Source: Methanoplanus sp. FWC-SCC4 (GTDB lineage: Archaea; Halobacteriota; Methanomicrobia; Methanomicrobiales; Methanomicrobiaceae). From it: a stretch of 64,000 nt of DNA. Under the pieces are notes generated by a model. The model was not told the DNA's origin. It saw only the letters and a program-made list of their open reading frames with translations, and searched no databases. Shown in pieces: positions 63,860 through 64,000 of this stretch. Location of the stretch: contig NZ_CP043875.1 of the NCBI RefSeq assembly GCF_032878975.1, forward strand, positions 860,370 through 924,369, read 5' to 3'. The translations under genes were made by a program, and so were the position numbers. Numbering within the stretch: position 1 is the first letter of the stretch; each line of letters begins with the position of its first letter.

Positions 63860-64000
63860 TCAGGAATTATTTTTTTGTGACTGAATGTATACATTAACTG
63901 CGGCAGTAATTGCTGCGGCTTCTTTACCATGTCTTAGAGATTCTGCAAGGTTTTGCATTCTTGTCTCTTCTTCACGAAGATAACGTCCCAGACTGTTTTT
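63860..64000 (-). CDS. Unidentified CDS, C-terminal end only
   Basis: The frame is open from the window edge and ends at a TGA at 63,860-63,862. The 46 visible residues include SLGRYLREEETRMQNLAESL and EAAAITAAVNVYIQSQ. The last helix is reminiscent of small C-termini of decarboxylase gamma-type subunits, but too little is visible to assign it. Confidence 0.5.
   Translation of the reverse strand, partial: KNSLGRYLREEETRMQNLAESLRHGKEAAAITAAVNVYIQSQKNNS

Overview
The window is archaeal and most likely from a methanogen of the Methanomicrobiales. It carries an archaeal-type DnaG primase (Toprim domain), an elongator tRNA-Met with an intron after the anticodon, a DUF3821 envelope protein, a PGF-pre-PGF surface protein, a PAS-rich histidine kinase of the kind common in methanogens, and several genes with TATA-like boxes and little or no leader. 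The DNA is AT-rich. The species is not identified.

Left flank (1 to about 16,470), ordinary chromosome with some decay: dnaG 3' end, tRNA-Arg, a lipoprotein, moaB, an IS5-family insertion sequence, an MFS transporter, a small beta-propeller protein, a U32 peptidase-like protein, a frameshifted copy and an intact copy of a QueG-like ferredoxin protein on either side of a DUF3821 protein, a DUF4097-like lipoprotein, a GNAT acetyltransferase, a 1,000-residue PAS histidine kinase and a flavoprotein.

Island (about 16,472 to 59,486, 43 kb): a 12-bp direct repeat that matches the 3' end of tRNA-Met brackets this segment, and a tyrosine recombinase starts 65 bp inside the left repeat. Inside are (a) a duplicated integrase plus small-ORF module, transposase and winged-helix remnants, and a 970-residue repeat surface protein; (b) a NucS-like nuclease; (c) a type I restriction-modification locus with two hsdM genes and three accessory genes (nitrilase-like, HEPN, small membrane protein) between hsdS and hsdR; (d) a second, identical IS5 copy; (e) a tightly coupled four-gene operon ending in a 1,761-residue DUF1998-type helicase resembling DruE of Druantia, with three partners I cannot assign; (f) a prokaryotic viperin gene overlapping a 1,322-residue HEPN/TPR-like protein, next to an orphan CARF-winged-helix protein; (g) two small zinc-finger proteins, a DUF4143 ATPase, a membrane protein flanked by two copies of a structured repeat, a DJ-1/PfpI protein, and a HEPN toxin whose MNT antitoxin gene is frameshifted. 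No CRISPR array was seen.

Right flank (59,590 to 64,000): a PLP aminotransferase, a DUF389 membrane protein, an ApeA-like HEPN defence protein and a truncated reading frame at the window edge.

Taken together, the centre of the window is a tRNA-integrated defence island. The parts most worth follow-up are the Druantia-like operon with unassigned partners, the viperin-HEPN pair with the CARF neighbour, the nitrilase and HEPN genes embedded in a type I RM operon, and the structured repeat with compensatory base changes.
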